Source of the DNA: Rhodococcus sp. SMB37
GTDB lineage: Bacteria > Actinomycetota > Actinomycetes > Mycobacteriales > Mycobacteriaceae
NCBI RefSeq assembly: GCF_004345605.1
Contig: NZ_SLVY01000010.1
Location: 62,001 to 126,000 of the forward strand
Length of the DNA: 64,000 nt
Direction of reading: 5' to 3'
In this document: positions 54,580 through 63,253 of the stretch, piece after piece
Layout: the number at the start of each line of letters is the position of its first letter
Position numbering within the stretch: position 1 is the stretch's first letter
Program-made: the position numbers and the translations under genes
The notes under the pieces: model-generated
The model's database searches: none
What the model was told of the DNA's origin: nothing
Seen by the model: only the letters and a program-made list of their open reading frames with translations

Positions 54580-55083
54580 GTGAACGAGATAGGTGAACTG
54601 CGAGACACGATCGCGGCGCTGGCCGCCAAGGTTCGGGCTCTCGAGGACCAGGTCGAGATCATGCAACTCGTCGCTCGGTACGGGCCCGCCGTCGACAGCG
54701 GTTCCGGGGAGGCTGCGGCCGCACTCTGGACCGACGACGGCACCTTCGACGCCGTCCCACAGCGGCGGATGCGGGGGCGCGACGAGATCGCCGGCATGGT
54801 GCACGGTGACGGCCACCAGAGTCTGATCCGAGACGGCTGCGGCCACGTCCTGACCGTGCCGCACATCGTGGTCGACGGTAACCGGGCGACCGGCCGCAGC
54901 TACGCGCTCAACATCCGCTGGGATGCCGCCGCCGACCGGTTCTGGGTCGCGCGGGTCTCCGCGAACACCTGGCGCTGGGTGCGCACCCAGAACGGGTGGC
55001 GGATCGAGGAACGGATCAATGCCAATCTCGACGGGACCGCCGAGCATCGAGAGATGCTTGCGCCGTCGGTCGAGTCCGGCTGA
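54580..55083 (+). CDS. SnoaL-like (NTF2 fold) protein
   Basis: A 167-residue protein from the GTG at 54580 with AAAGGG ahead. A short coiled-coil start (about 8-25, IAALAAKVRALEDQ) leads into a cone-shaped NTF2-like fold: IMQLVARYGPAVDSGS, LWTDDGTFDA, MRGRDEIAGM and TQNGWRIEERINANLDGT, the pattern of SnoaL-like 4 proteins. Members act as isomerases, dehydratases or hydroxylases on polycyclic substrates, including steroid-like ones. Its role in this cluster is open. Confidence 0.82.
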   Translation: MNEIGELRDTIAALAAKVRALEDQVEIMQLVARYGPAVDSGSGEAAAALWTDDGTFDAVPQRRMRGRDEIAGMVHGDGHQSLIRDGCGHVLTVPHIVVDGNRATGRSYALNIRWDAAADRFWVARVSANTWRWVRTQNGWRIEERINANLDGTAEHREMLAPSVESG

Positions 55084-55102
55084 GCAGCGAGGAAGGCTCC
55101 AC

Positions 55103-55924
55103 ATGGATCTTCTGGCGATCGAGCACCAGACTGTTTTCGGACTCCCACCGGTCGAGTTCGTCGAGTTGGCGGCAGAACTCGACTGCCCCTACATTGCGAT
55201 CGGACTGACAGGCGGCGCGTTCAACCCACACGGATACGAGCCGTACTCGCTGTTGGATGACACGTCGCTCCGGCGCCGGATGGTCGCGGCGATGCGCGAC
55301 ACCGGGGTCACGATCTCACTCGGCGAAGGGTTCCTCGCCCGGCCTGGCAGAGAAATCCGCGACGAGGCCCGCAGCCTGGACGTCATGGCGGAGCTCGGCG
55401 TGGCAAGGATCAACACCACGAGCATGGATTCAGATTTGAACCGCAGCTTCGACGAGTTCCGAATACTCGCAGAGATGGCTGCTGAGAGAGGAATGGAGAC
55501 GACTGTCGAGTTCGCTCCATCCATGTCGGTGCCGGACCTGGATACCGCGCTCGCCGCGGTCCGCCATGTGGCGCACCCGGACTTCCGCCTCCTCATCGAC
55601 ACCATGCACCTCGCACGCGCAGGGCACACTGCGCGAGAGCTCGCGGCGGTCGATCCCACGTTGATCGGATATGTGCAGCTCAGTGATCACACGATCGAGC
55701 AGCGTGGAGCTGTGTACCGCGACGACACCACCGACAGGATGGTGCCGGGCGAAGGGGAACTTCCGCTGCTGGAGATGCTTGCTGTGATGCCGTCGGACGT
55801 CGTGATCGGCCTCGAGGTGCCCATGCGCTCGAGGGCCGAAGCAGGCGAATCGACGACATCGCGCGCTGGCCGATGTGTCCGGGCAGCACGTGAATTGCTG
55901 GCACAGACATGGCCGTCGATATGA
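55103..55924 (+). CDS. TIM-barrel isomerase/epimerase (sugar phosphate isomerase family)
   Basis: A 273-residue xylose-isomerase-like TIM barrel (AP endonuclease family 2). The ATG at 55103 follows GAGGAAGG. Metal-site features typical of the family are VEFAPSMSVPDL (about 131, Glu), LLIDTMHLARAGH (Asp, His), YVQLSDH, and MVPGEGELPLLEML. These enzymes isomerise or epimerise hydroxy-keto compounds with a divalent metal. It stands between the SnoaL-like gene and an SDR gene with short gaps, so it is part of the same pathway. Substrate unknown. Confidence 0.85.
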   Translation: MDLLAIEHQTVFGLPPVEFVELAAELDCPYIAIGLTGGAFNPHGYEPYSLLDDTSLRRRMVAAMRDTGVTISLGEGFLARPGREIRDEARSLDVMAELGVARINTTSMDSDLNRSFDEFRILAEMAAERGMETTVEFAPSMSVPDLDTALAAVRHVAHPDFRLLIDTMHLARAGHTARELAAVDPTLIGYVQLSDHTIEQRGAVYRDDTTDRMVPGEGELPLLEMLAVMPSDVVIGLEVPMRSRAEAGESTTSRAGRCVRAARELLAQTWPSI

Positions 55925-55973
55925 CGCAGACGGCCCCGAAACCCGAATCCATCAGGACGACAAGGACCGAACA

Positions 55974-56798
55974 GTGACGACAGACTTGGCCGGTAAATAT
56001 GGACAGTGGGGCATCATCGCCGGCGGTTCCGATGGGGTAGGTGCGGCCTTCGCCCACGGTATGGCCGCCCGCGGCATGAACATTGTGCTGGTGGCGCGGC
56101 GACAACAGGTGCTGGACGACCGCGCGGCCGAAATCCGGTCGAAGCACGGCGTCGAAGTGCGTACGGTCCAACTCGACCTCAGTGCGTCCGATGCTCCGGC
56201 CGAGCTCGATGTCGCGACCTCCGACCTCGAGGTCGGGTTGTTCGTCTACAACGCGGGTAGCGACGATCGCAGCGCCGCGTTCCTCGACAAGGACCTCGCG
56301 ACGCACCTGTCGCTGGTGCACCGCAACTGCACGAGTGTTGTCGACGCGGCGTACAGGTTCGGTGGGCCGATGGTGGCGCGGGGCCGTGGCGCCGTAGTCC
56401 TCGTGACCTCAGGGGCCGCCTGGGTGGGAGGGCCTACCCTCGCCACCTACGGCGCCACCAAGGCGTTCGATCTGATCCTGGCGGAGAGTCTGTGGGCCGA
56501 GTGGCGTGGCAGCGGGGTCGATGTTCTCGGACTCGTGCTCGGTGCGACCGACACCCCGTCGATGCATCGAGCGCTCGGTGCCGCGGGCGACTCCCGCCGG
56601 GACCTCGCCGACCCGTCCGACGTCGCTGAGGAGGCGCTGGAGCACCTTTCCGACGGCCCCACCTGGATCTGCGGCAGCAGCAACCCGACCGGTGGCTCAC
56701 CGTTCGGGGCGCTGAGCCGCCGCGATGCCGTGCTCGCGTTGAGCCGAAGCCTGGGTGTGAGCGACGAGCAGGATGTCGCCTCGGTGCGGAATGGTTAG
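55974..56798 (+). CDS. SDR family oxidoreductase (cluster end)
   Basis: A 274-residue short-chain dehydrogenase from the GTG at 55974. The nucleotide motif is divergent (AGGSDGVGAAFAHGMA, about 16-31), followed by VARRQQ, YNAGS in place of NNAG, Ser in LVTSGAA and YGATKAFD. The segment VLGATDTPSM resembles SDRs that act on acyl or steroid substrates. It is the last gene of the ADH-SnoaL-isomerase-SDR cluster. Its TAG stop lies inside the 4-bp target duplication of the IS remnant that follows; removing the element leaves the stop unchanged, so the gene was not truncated. Confidence 0.86.
   Translation: MTTDLAGKYGQWGIIAGGSDGVGAAFAHGMAARGMNIVLVARRQQVLDDRAAEIRSKHGVEVRTVQLDLSASDAPAELDVATSDLEVGLFVYNAGSDDRSAAFLDKDLATHLSLVHRNCTSVVDAAYRFGGPMVARGRGAVVLVTSGAAWVGGPTLATYGATKAFDLILAESLWAEWRGSGVDVLGLVLGATDTPSMHRALGAAGDSRRDLADPSDVAEEALEHLSDGPTWICGSSNPTGGSPFGALSRRDAVLALSRSLGVSDEQDVASVRNG
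56795..56798. repeat. Target-site duplication, left copy (TTAG)
   Basis: TTAG directly before the left end of the IS remnant, repeated directly after its right end. A 4-bp duplication is expected for the IS1380 family. Confidence 0.7.
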
Positions 56799-57631
56799 CC
56801 TGGAAAATTCGTGGTTGTTCACCGCTCGGCACGTGTAGATAAGCGAAAGTGCCTGTCCTGCAGGGCATAATGGGACTTCTCTACGGTTCCACAATGCTGA
56901 CAAGAAGGCACTTCGCAGGTGAAGAATAACGCAGCAGGTTCACGGGTGAAAATCTCCACCGACGGGCGCGGTGGGAGCAATACCGCCGCCGAGATCCTCA
57001 ACGCCCGAGCGGCGTGGACGGCGGCGATCGATGCCGACGGCGAGGTCCGTGACGGTGCCTGGGTGGCGGAGGCCACCGATCTGGTCGGCCTCGATGCCTG
57101 GCCGGACGGCACCCGGTTGGTGCTGCGTAAGGAACGTCCGTATCCGGGGGCGCAGCTACGCTTCACCGATTCGGACGGGCACCGGATCACCGGGTTCATC
57201 ACCGACACCCCGCGAGGGCAGGTCCCCGGCGGGTCGGCCGGGCTGGAGTTGCGCCCGTCGACCGATCTGGTCGCCTGGACGAAGCTTCTCGGTTTCCGGG
57301 AGCATCCGGATCTGGCGTGGTGTGAGATCGGTGCGTTCCGCTACCGCGTGCTCCATGTCGCGGCTCGGATCACCCGCGTTGCCCCGGCAGGTCCGGATGC
57401 GGATCGATGCGAGTTGGCAGTGGGCACACGCGATCGCGGACGCCCGGCAACGAATCCGCTGCGCCTTCACCTGACCGCGATGGCCTGTTCCGACGACACG
57501 CGAAAGGCACCCCGGACGGTGGAACCGGGCGCCCACCCGAGCGGCATCGGGCACATCCTCGCGCCCTGACACCAAATCAGCATCGAACGACGTAAACCCG
57601 ACCTTCGGTCAGGCTGCGCGAAAAATCGAGG
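56799..57631 (+). mobile_element. Internally deleted IS1380-family element
   Basis: An 833-bp element bounded by imperfect inverted ends: CCTGGAAAATTCG on the left and CCTCGATTTTTCG on the right (read inward), 9 of 13 matching. TTAG flanks both ends directly. Inside is a damaged transposase gene whose remaining parts read like IS1380 transposases. Full elements of this family are about 1.7 kb, so about half is missing. A subterminal inverted repeat (AAGTGCC at 56848, GGCACTT at 56907) lies just before the transposase start. The element cannot transpose on its own. Confidence 0.75.
56919..57474 (+). pseudogene. IS1380-family transposase remnant
   Basis: An open frame from a GTG at 56919 continues to 57569, but comparison with the family shows it is a wreck. 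The start VKISTDGRGG is the transposase N-terminus. It jumps within about 10 residues to central parts (AWTAAIDADGEVRDGAWVAE, DAWPDGTRLVLRKERPYPGAQL, and FITDTPRGQ). The following catalytic region is deleted, leaving only DLVAWTKLLGFREHP and similar C-terminal text. Near 57385 the true C-terminus (RMRIDASWQWAHAIADARQR) continues in the neighbouring frame and stops at 57474, so a frameshift is present as well. Confidence 0.8.
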
Positions 57632-57635
57632 TTAG
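57632..57635. repeat. Target-site duplication, right copy (TTAG)
   Basis: Second copy of TTAG, directly after the right end of the IS remnant and 12 bp before the end of the gabD gene. Confidence 0.7.
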
Positions 57636-57646
57636 GAGCGGAACTG

Positions 57647-59134
57647 TCAGAGGGCCACGCCGATGTACTTGGTTTCGAGGAACTCGTCGATTCCGGTGAA
57701 ACCGCCTTCGCGCCCGAGCCCGGACTCCTTGATCCCGCCGAAAGGTGCGGCGGGGTTGGAGACCACTCCCTGATTCAGCCCCACCATCCCGGCTTCGAGC
57801 GCTTCGCACACGCGCAGCCCCCGTCGCAGATTCTCGGTGTAGACGTAGGACACGAGCCCGAAGGGGGTGTCGTTGGCGCGGCGGACCGCTTCCTCCTCGG
57901 TTTCGAAGGTGCTGATCGCCGCGACCGGACCGAAGATCTCGGTGTGGCACATCTGCGCGTCGTCGGCGACGTCGGTGAGTACCGACGCGGGATAGAAGTA
58001 TCCGGGTCGGTCGACCGGGGTGCCGCCGAGCGCGACGGTCGCGCCGCGGGCGACGGCGTCATCGATGAGCTCGCCGACCTTGTCGACGGCGGCGCGGTTG
58101 ATGAGCGGCCCGACGACCACCCCGTCCTCGACACCGCGACCCATCGGCAGCTCGGACATGCGTTCGGTGAGGCGCTTCGTGAATTCCTCGGCGACACCGC
58201 GTTGGACGAGGATACGGTTCGCGGCGGTGCAGGCCTGCCCGATGTTGCGCATCTTCGCGGCCATCGCGCCGTCGACGGCGGCGTCGAGATCCGCATCGTC
58301 GAACACGAGGAACGGGGCGTTGCCGCCGAGCTCCATCGAGGTGCGCATGACGGTGCGCGCACACAGTTCGAGCAGGTGTTTGCCGACTCCGGTCGATCCC
58401 GTGAACGACAACTTGCGCGAACGCGGATCGAGGATCAGCGGGGCCATCACGTCGTCGGACTGCGACGTGGTGACGACGTTGACGACCCCGGGTGGAAGTC
58501 CCGCCTCACTGAGCAGGTCGGCGAGGGCGAGTATCGACAACGGGGTCTGAGACGCCGGCTTGATCACGCTCGTGCAGCCGGCGGCGATGGCCGGGCCGAT
58601 CTTGCGGGTGCCCATCGCCATCGGGAAGTTCCACGGGGTGATGAGCAGAGTCGGGCCCACCGGCTGCCGGGTGACGAGAAACCTCGATCCGCCCGCGGGG
58701 GCCTGCATGTAGCCGCCGTCGATGCGGACGGCCTCCTCGGCGAACCAGCGGAAGAACTCGGCCGCGTAGCTGACCTCGCCGCGTGCCTCGGCAAGCGGCT
58801 TACCCATCTCGAGCGTCATGATCAGCGCGAGCCGGTCGACGTTCTCGATCATGAGCCGATACGCGTCCGCGAGGATCGTCGAGCGTTCACGCGGTGACGT
58901 CTGCGCCCACGAGTCCTGGGCCGCTGCCGCGGCGTCGAGAGCGCGCATCCCGTCGGCGGGGCTCGCGTCGGCGACCGAGCACAACTCCCGTTCGGTGGAC
59001 GGATCGACGACGGGCATCGTGCGGTCGGCGTCCTGCCATTGCCCGTTGATGAAGAGGCCCGTCGGGACCGTGCGGATGGCTGCGTCTTCGTTCGGGCTGA
59101 GCTTGTCGTTCTGAGTGACCGCCTGATCGGGCAT
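57647..59134 (-). CDS. gabD: Succinate-semialdehyde dehydrogenase (GabD-like aldehyde dehydrogenase)
   Basis: A 495-residue NAD(P)-dependent aldehyde dehydrogenase. The catalytic Glu268 (MELGGNAPFLV) and Cys302 (IGQACTAANR) are in place, as are PWNFPMAMGTRK, FTGSTGVGK and the C-terminal PFGGIKESGLGREGG. Its sequence style is that of succinate-semialdehyde dehydrogenases. It diverges from a class III aminotransferase gene, so together they could turn GABA or a similar omega-amino acid into succinate. The exact substrate is inferred from the pairing. Confidence 0.88.
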   Translation of the reverse strand: MPDQAVTQNDKLSPNEDAAIRTVPTGLFINGQWQDADRTMPVVDPSTERELCSVADASPADGMRALDAAAAAQDSWAQTSPRERSTILADAYRLMIENVDRLALIMTLEMGKPLAEARGEVSYAAEFFRWFAEEAVRIDGGYMQAPAGGSRFLVTRQPVGPTLLITPWNFPMAMGTRKIGPAIAAGCTSVIKPASQTPLSILALADLLSEAGLPPGVVNVVTTSQSDDVMAPLILDPRSRKLSFTGSTGVGKHLLELCARTVMRTSMELGGNAPFLVFDDADLDAAVDGAMAAKMRNIGQACTAANRILVQRGVAEEFTKRLTERMSELPMGRGVEDGVVVGPLINRAAVDKVGELIDDAVARGATVALGGTPVDRPGYFYPASVLTDVADDAQMCHTEIFGPVAAISTFETEEEAVRRANDTPFGLVSYVYTENLRRGLRVCEALEAGMVGLNQGVVSNPAAPFGGIKESGLGREGGFTGIDEFLETKYIGVAL

Positions 59135-59181
59135 GGCATGCCTTTCGTCCGTTGCCTTCGGCCTCCGCCCATGTTATGCAT

Positions 59182-59193
59182 ATTGTCAACAAT
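59182..59193. promoter_or_regulatory. Candidate operator between gabD and gabT
   Basis: ATTGTCAACAAT has perfect 5-bp arms (ATTGT and ACAAT) around two bases, and a further ACAAT half-site follows at 59198. It lies in the 111-bp divergent region and has the look of a GntR-type site. The region is notably AT-rich for this genome. No regulator gene is next to it. Confidence 0.45.
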
Positions 59194-59245
59194 CCAACAA
59201 TAGGATTGGGATTCGAACTCGGTCGCCGAACCCGGGAGGGTTGTC

Positions 59246-60487
59246 ATGACTCGACTGTCTCCATTGCTTCAGCAAGCCACGCCCGTCACCGTCGACCACG
59301 CCGCCGGCAGCTACATCTACGGCACCGACGGGCGCAGATATCTCGACTTCACGGCGGGAATCGGTGTCACCAGCACCGGTCACTGCCACCCGCACGTCGT
59401 AGAAGCGGCGCAACGTCAGATCGGCTCGCTGATCCACGGCCAGTACACGACCGTCATGCACAAACCCTTGCTCGAACTCACCGAAAGGCTCGGCGCCGTC
59501 CTGCCCGAGGGACTCGACTCGCTGTTCTTCGCGAACTCGGGGAGTGAGGCGGTCGAGGCCGCGCTGCGCCTGGCCCGCCAGGCCACCGGACGTCCCAACG
59601 TGATCGTGTTCCACGGCGGATTCCACGGCCGCACCGTCGCCGCCGCGTCGATGACCACCTCGGGCACCCGATTCTCCGCGGGGTTCAGCCCCCTGATGGG
59701 TGGCGTGCACATCGCGCCGTTCCCCAACGCCTACCGCTACGGATGGACCGAGGAACAGGCCACCGATTTCGCACTGAAAGAACTCGACTACCTCTTCGCG
59801 ACGGTCACGTCGCCGGCCGAAACCGCGGCGTTCATCGTCGAACCCGTTCTCGGCGAGGGTGGTTACGTACCGGGCAACACCCGATTCTTCCAAGGATTGC
59901 GTGAGCGCGCCGACCGGCATGGCATCCTCCTCGTCTTCGACGAGATCCAGACCGGATTCGGACGCACAGGCAAGTTCTTCGGACACCAGCACTTCGACAC
60001 CCGGCCCGACGTGATCACGATCGCGAAGGGCCTCGCCAGCGGTTTCCCCCTGTCCGGCATCGCGGCATCCGAAGAGCTCATGGCCAAGGCATGGCCGGGG
60101 TCCCAGGGCGGAACCTACGGTGCCAATGCCGTGTCGTGTGCGGCAGCGGTGGCAACACTCGATGTCATCGAGAAGGAAGGCCTCGTCGAGAACGCCGCGG
60201 CGCGCGGTGTCGAACTGCTCGCGGGTGCGCGCTCCCGGGCGACCGATGCCGTGGGTGATGTGCGAGGCCTGGGGCTGTTGGTGGGCAGCGAGTTCGTCAC
60301 AGCAGACGGCGAGCCCGATCGCGAACGCGCAGCAGCTGCACAGAAACTCGCGGCAAGCAAGGGGCTGTTGCTCCTGATGTGCGGCGCGTACATGAATGTC
60401 GTACGAATGATTCCGCCGCTCATCGTCACGTCCGACCAGATCGAGGACGGCCTCGGCATCTGGTCCGAGGTGCTCGACGAAGTCTGA
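59246..60487 (+). CDS. gabT: Class III aminotransferase (GABA aminotransferase-like)
   Basis: PLP enzyme of 413 residues. The cofactor Lys261 lies in TIAKGLASGFP, Asp232 in VFDEIQTGFGRTGKF holds the pyridine nitrogen, and NSGSEAVEAALRLAR (97-111) and HGGFHGRT bind phosphate and substrate. It would remove the amino group of GABA, beta-alanine or a related compound to give a semialdehyde for the divergent GabD. A DUF3830 gene follows after 18 bp. The symbol is functional and tentative, since acetylornithine-type members look similar. Confidence 0.85.
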   Translation: MTRLSPLLQQATPVTVDHAAGSYIYGTDGRRYLDFTAGIGVTSTGHCHPHVVEAAQRQIGSLIHGQYTTVMHKPLLELTERLGAVLPEGLDSLFFANSGSEAVEAALRLARQATGRPNVIVFHGGFHGRTVAAASMTTSGTRFSAGFSPLMGGVHIAPFPNAYRYGWTEEQATDFALKELDYLFATVTSPAETAAFIVEPVLGEGGYVPGNTRFFQGLRERADRHGILLVFDEIQTGFGRTGKFFGHQHFDTRPDVITIAKGLASGFPLSGIAASEELMAKAWPGSQGGTYGANAVSCAAAVATLDVIEKEGLVENAAARGVELLAGARSRATDAVGDVRGLGLLVGSEFVTADGEPDRERAAAAQKLAASKGLLLLMCGAYMNVVRMIPPLIVTSDQIEDGLGIWSEVLDEV

Positions 60488-60505
60488 TTGCGTTCAGGAG
60501 GTTCT

Positions 60506-61003
60506 GTGGCTCGCTTCATCACGATCACGCTCGACAAACGTGGCATCTCCTGCCGCGCAAGACTCCTCGAAGTGGAGGCGCCGCTGACGTGCGAGTCGGT
60601 GTGGAACGCGCTACCACAGAGCGGCGCCGCGTTCCACGCGAAATACGCACGCAACGAGCTCTATACGCTCGTCCCGCGGATTGCGACAGCGCCACATCGT
60701 GAAAATCCCACGGTGACGCCGATTCCCGGTGATGTGTGCCTGTTCGACTTCGAGCCGTGGGAGATCGGCAACCCGGCGTACGGGTACGAACCGGGATCAG
60801 AGGCCCACCACGAGCAGGGCGCTACCGATCTGGCGCTGTTCTACGGCCGCAACAACCTGCTGATCAATGGTGACGTCGGGTGGGTGCCGGGAAATGTGTT
60901 CGCGACCATCGAGGACGGGCTGCCCGAACTCGCCGTGGCGTGCAACGACCTGTGGATCCAGGGGGTAGCGGGGGAGACATTGACCTTCGCCCGAGAGCCG
61001 TAG
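60506..61003 (+). CDS. DUF3830 family protein (cyclophilin-like)
   Basis: A 165-residue protein from the GTG at 60506 with AGGAGG ahead. It has the family's conserved stretches: CRARLLEVEAPLTCESVWNALP (about 15-36), FHAKYARNELYTLVP, VTPIPGDVCLFDF and ALFYGRNNLLINGDVGWVPGNVFATI. The fold is expected to be cyclophilin-like, and no enzymatic activity is established. DUF3830 genes often sit with amino-acid or amide catabolic genes. Here it follows the aminotransferase, so a role in the same pathway is likely. Confidence 0.85.
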   Translation: MARFITITLDKRGISCRARLLEVEAPLTCESVWNALPQSGAAFHAKYARNELYTLVPRIATAPHRENPTVTPIPGDVCLFDFEPWEIGNPAYGYEPGSEAHHEQGATDLALFYGRNNLLINGDVGWVPGNVFATIEDGLPELAVACNDLWIQGVAGETLTFAREP

Positions 61004-61042
61004 ACGGGTCACCCTGACGGCCCCGTGGGGGGAGCAGGCAGG

Positions 61043-61519
61043 ATGGGGCCCATGCAGACCTTGCCTCTGACCCTCCAGTCCTCTGTCGTCGTGCGCGCCA
61101 CTCCGGAGGAGGTGTACGCGTTGGTGTCGGATGTGACCCGGACCGGTGAGTGGTCGCCGGTGTGCACCCAGTGCTGGTGGGACGAGGGTCAGGGACCCGA
61201 GGTCGGTGCCTTCTTCACCGGGCGGAACGTGACCCCGGACCGCACCTGGGAGACACGCTCGGAGGTCGTCGTCGCTGATCCTGGCCGGGAGTTCGCGTGG
61301 TCGGTCGGTCCGGGAGTGGTGCGCTGGGGCTATCTCGTCAAGCCCACGGACGGCGGCACGGAGTTGACGGAGACATGGGAGTTCGGTGAGGCCGGGAGGG
61401 AATTCTTCGACAAGCGGTTCGGCGCCGAGGCTCCGCGGGAGATCGCGGCGCGGGAACAGGCTGCTCGGGAGGGCATCCCCACGACGCTCGCCGCGATCAC
61501 ACGAATCCTCGAGGGCTGA
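61043..61519 (+). CDS. SRPBCC (START-like) family protein
   Basis: A 158-residue lipid- or aromatic-binding fold. The ATG at 61043 has GGAG eight bases ahead; the ATG at 61052 is an alternative. Typical features are VVVRATPEEVYALVSDVTRTGEWSP (about 16-40), then RTWETRSEVVVADPGREFAW, GYLVKPTDGGTELTETWEF and the long C-terminal helix. Many actinobacterial copies are polyketide cyclase-like with unknown ligand. It starts 39 bp after the DUF3830 gene. Confidence 0.85.
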   Translation: MGPMQTLPLTLQSSVVVRATPEEVYALVSDVTRTGEWSPVCTQCWWDEGQGPEVGAFFTGRNVTPDRTWETRSEVVVADPGREFAWSVGPGVVRWGYLVKPTDGGTELTETWEFGEAGREFFDKRFGAEAPREIAAREQAAREGIPTTLAAITRILEG

Positions 61520-61598
61520 CGCTCCGCGTCGGTCGCGTGGCCGGCACTCGCCTGCTTCGAACGAGGATGCGCGCATCCGCGAGTTCTCGACGACGGAC

Positions 61599-62672
61599 CT
61601 ATTCGACGTTGGTCCGTGACATGGTTTGCTGCAGCAGGAAATCCGCCGCGACGCACACCCAGGCGGTGAGTGCCACCCAGATGAACACACGCCCGACATC
61701 GTCGATGAGTGGTATCCGGAGCGTGCCGCCAACGGTCATGCTCGCCACCGAGTAGACCCCCATGGGGAAGACCATGGCCCAGAGCTCGGTCGTATAGCGG
61801 ATCGTGACGTGGCGCCGTACGTGACGCCAGATACCCATCAGCAGTAAGCCGGGAACGAGCCACGTCGCGAAGCCCCACAGTGCGAGCGCCGCGCCACCTG
61901 CCGCCCCATGCACGGCACTTGCTGCAGGACTCGTCGGTGCCATCGCATGCAGATGCCCGGAGGCCAGCGTCGAGATCGCCAACGCGCCCATCACCACCCA
62001 GAAAGAGGGCCCGAGCTCGTTCACAGGGATCCCGTACCGCAGAACCCGCACGACGAGGGCTGCGCCCACCACCGCATAGAGACCGAGTCCCGCACCCCAC
62101 CCGATGACGGCAACGACGGCGACCAGGTCGCGCGTGCCGTTCAGGTGCGGCTGCAACATCGCAGCCAGGACGGCAACCGATTGCATCGCAACGACCCAGA
62201 CGAACCAGGTTCCGTCGATGTCACGGATGAGGTCCGAGCGCGCGGCGGGGGTGTCATCTGCGGCCGCAGACCTTCCAAGATGGTGGTCACGTAGCACGAC
62301 GAGCCACGGCACCGCGTACCCGAGGACGAGCCACAGCGCGAGACCGAAGAGCCACAGCGCCACGGCCCACCCCAGTAGATCCGCGACCGCGAACCGGATG
62401 CCTACCACACAGGTGCCCGCCACCACTGTGAAGAGGCCGAATGCACGGTGCGGATCACCGAAGTCAGCGCGCAACCGGTCCGGGGCGATGACCGCTCTCA
62501 CGCAGAGCAACAGCAGAAGCGTCAACCAGCCGGCGCCGGCGCACACCCAAAGAACGAGGGAGACAAGATTCCGGTCGACCGCGTGCATGCCGACGGACAC
62601 GACGCCTGTCGCCATGACGAAGGCGAACACGGACGGGGACATCGTGCGGGTGTACGTGAGGATCTTCTTCAC
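61599..62672 (-). CDS. SLAC1/TehA (TDT) family membrane channel or transporter
   Basis: A 357-residue protein from the GTG at 62672 (an ATG 15 codons upstream is an alternative) with ten predicted helices. The first, MSPSVFAFVMATGVVSVGMHA (about 11-31), and the later LSSG-like GALAISTLASGHLHAM are typical of the TehA/SLAC1/C4-dicarboxylate carrier family. Members pass anions such as sulfite, chloride or dicarboxylates. It faces the SRPBCC gene tail to tail; a 14-bp palindrome (GGATGCGCGCATCC, 61565) lies between. Confidence 0.85.
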   Translation of the reverse strand: MKKILTYTRTMSPSVFAFVMATGVVSVGMHAVDRNLVSLVLWVCAGAGWLTLLLLLCVRAVIAPDRLRADFGDPHRAFGLFTVVAGTCVVGIRFAVADLLGWAVALWLFGLALWLVLGYAVPWLVVLRDHHLGRSAAADDTPAARSDLIRDIDGTWFVWVVAMQSVAVLAAMLQPHLNGTRDLVAVVAVIGWGAGLGLYAVVGAALVVRVLRYGIPVNELGPSFWVVMGALAISTLASGHLHAMAPTSPAASAVHGAAGGAALALWGFATWLVPGLLLMGIWRHVRRHVTIRYTTELWAMVFPMGVYSVASMTVGGTLRIPLIDDVGRVFIWVALTAWVCVAADFLLQQTMSRTNVE

Positions 62673-62818
62673 GAACCTGATGCTGACAGACGATCTGGTT
62701 GGCCAGGAGCAGAACACATACAGCAGGGGGGCATCTCCGAAACAGACGAGCGAATGTCACTTACGAAACATGTGATTCGTCTATTCTCACGAGGTTCCGT
62801 AAAGGCATTTCGCGTCGA

Positions 62819-63205
62819 TCACCGTGCACTCCCTCGGGCCGCGCCCGCCGCGGGAGCCGCTCCGGGCTGCGCCTGTGCGACGTGGGCGCAGCCGGGGCAC
62901 AGTGACTCGTCGCCGACGATCCAGCCGTTGGTACGCGCTGCGCAGTTCGCGTCGAGCCGGTTGGCCGCGATCGTGCCGTACCGGTGATCGCAGCGGTCAC
63001 ACCGGATCAGCCAGCGCTGCGCGACTCCGCTTTCGTCAGTGTTCCTTATTATCTCGCCTCGCATGATCGAGTCCCACCACGGTTGCAGGGGACTCGGGTC
63101 GGGCCAGCGGATGACTTCGTAGCGTGTGATATCGACAGCAGGCGGATTGCCTGTGTCAGAAGTCTCGAAAGTCTCGAAGGCGGCTTCGGCTCGAGGTTCG
63201 CGCAC
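62819..63205 (-). CDS. Small zinc-ribbon-like protein, unknown
   Basis: A 128-residue protein from a GTG with a strong AGGAGG nine bases ahead. The middle has YEVIRWPDPSPLQPWWDSIM, and the C-terminal half carries four Cys in two pairs (RCDRCDHRYGTI and LCPGCAHVA), which probably bind zinc. A further single Cys (DANCAAR) lies between. The last 20 residues are Ala/Gly-rich. It diverges from the small gene at 63402. No family was recognised. Confidence 0.6.
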   Translation of the reverse strand: MREPRAEAAFETFETSDTGNPPAVDITRYEVIRWPDPSPLQPWWDSIMRGEIIRNTDESGVAQRWLIRCDRCDHRYGTIAANRLDANCAARTNGWIVGDESLCPGCAHVAQAQPGAAPAAGAARGSAR

Positions 63206-63226
63206 AGTTCTGCACCTCCTGTCGAC

Positions 63227-63253
63227 ACTGAATCCGCCGACTGCGGATTCAGT
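63227..63253. promoter_or_regulatory. 11-bp inverted repeat upstream of the zinc-ribbon gene
   Basis: ACTGAATCCGC and GCGGATTCAGT form perfect arms around the 5-base loop CGACT. It lies 21 bp before the GTG at 63205, so it could be an operator or a leader hairpin. It is followed by an AT-rich stretch (63305-63350) that is unusual for this genome and may hold promoters for both directions. Confidence 0.5.

Noticed and set aside
61565-61578. GGATGCGCGCATCC, a perfect 14-bp palindrome
   Set aside because: It has no loop to form a terminator, stands between convergent gene ends and resembles no known operator; short GC-rich palindromes arise by chance here.
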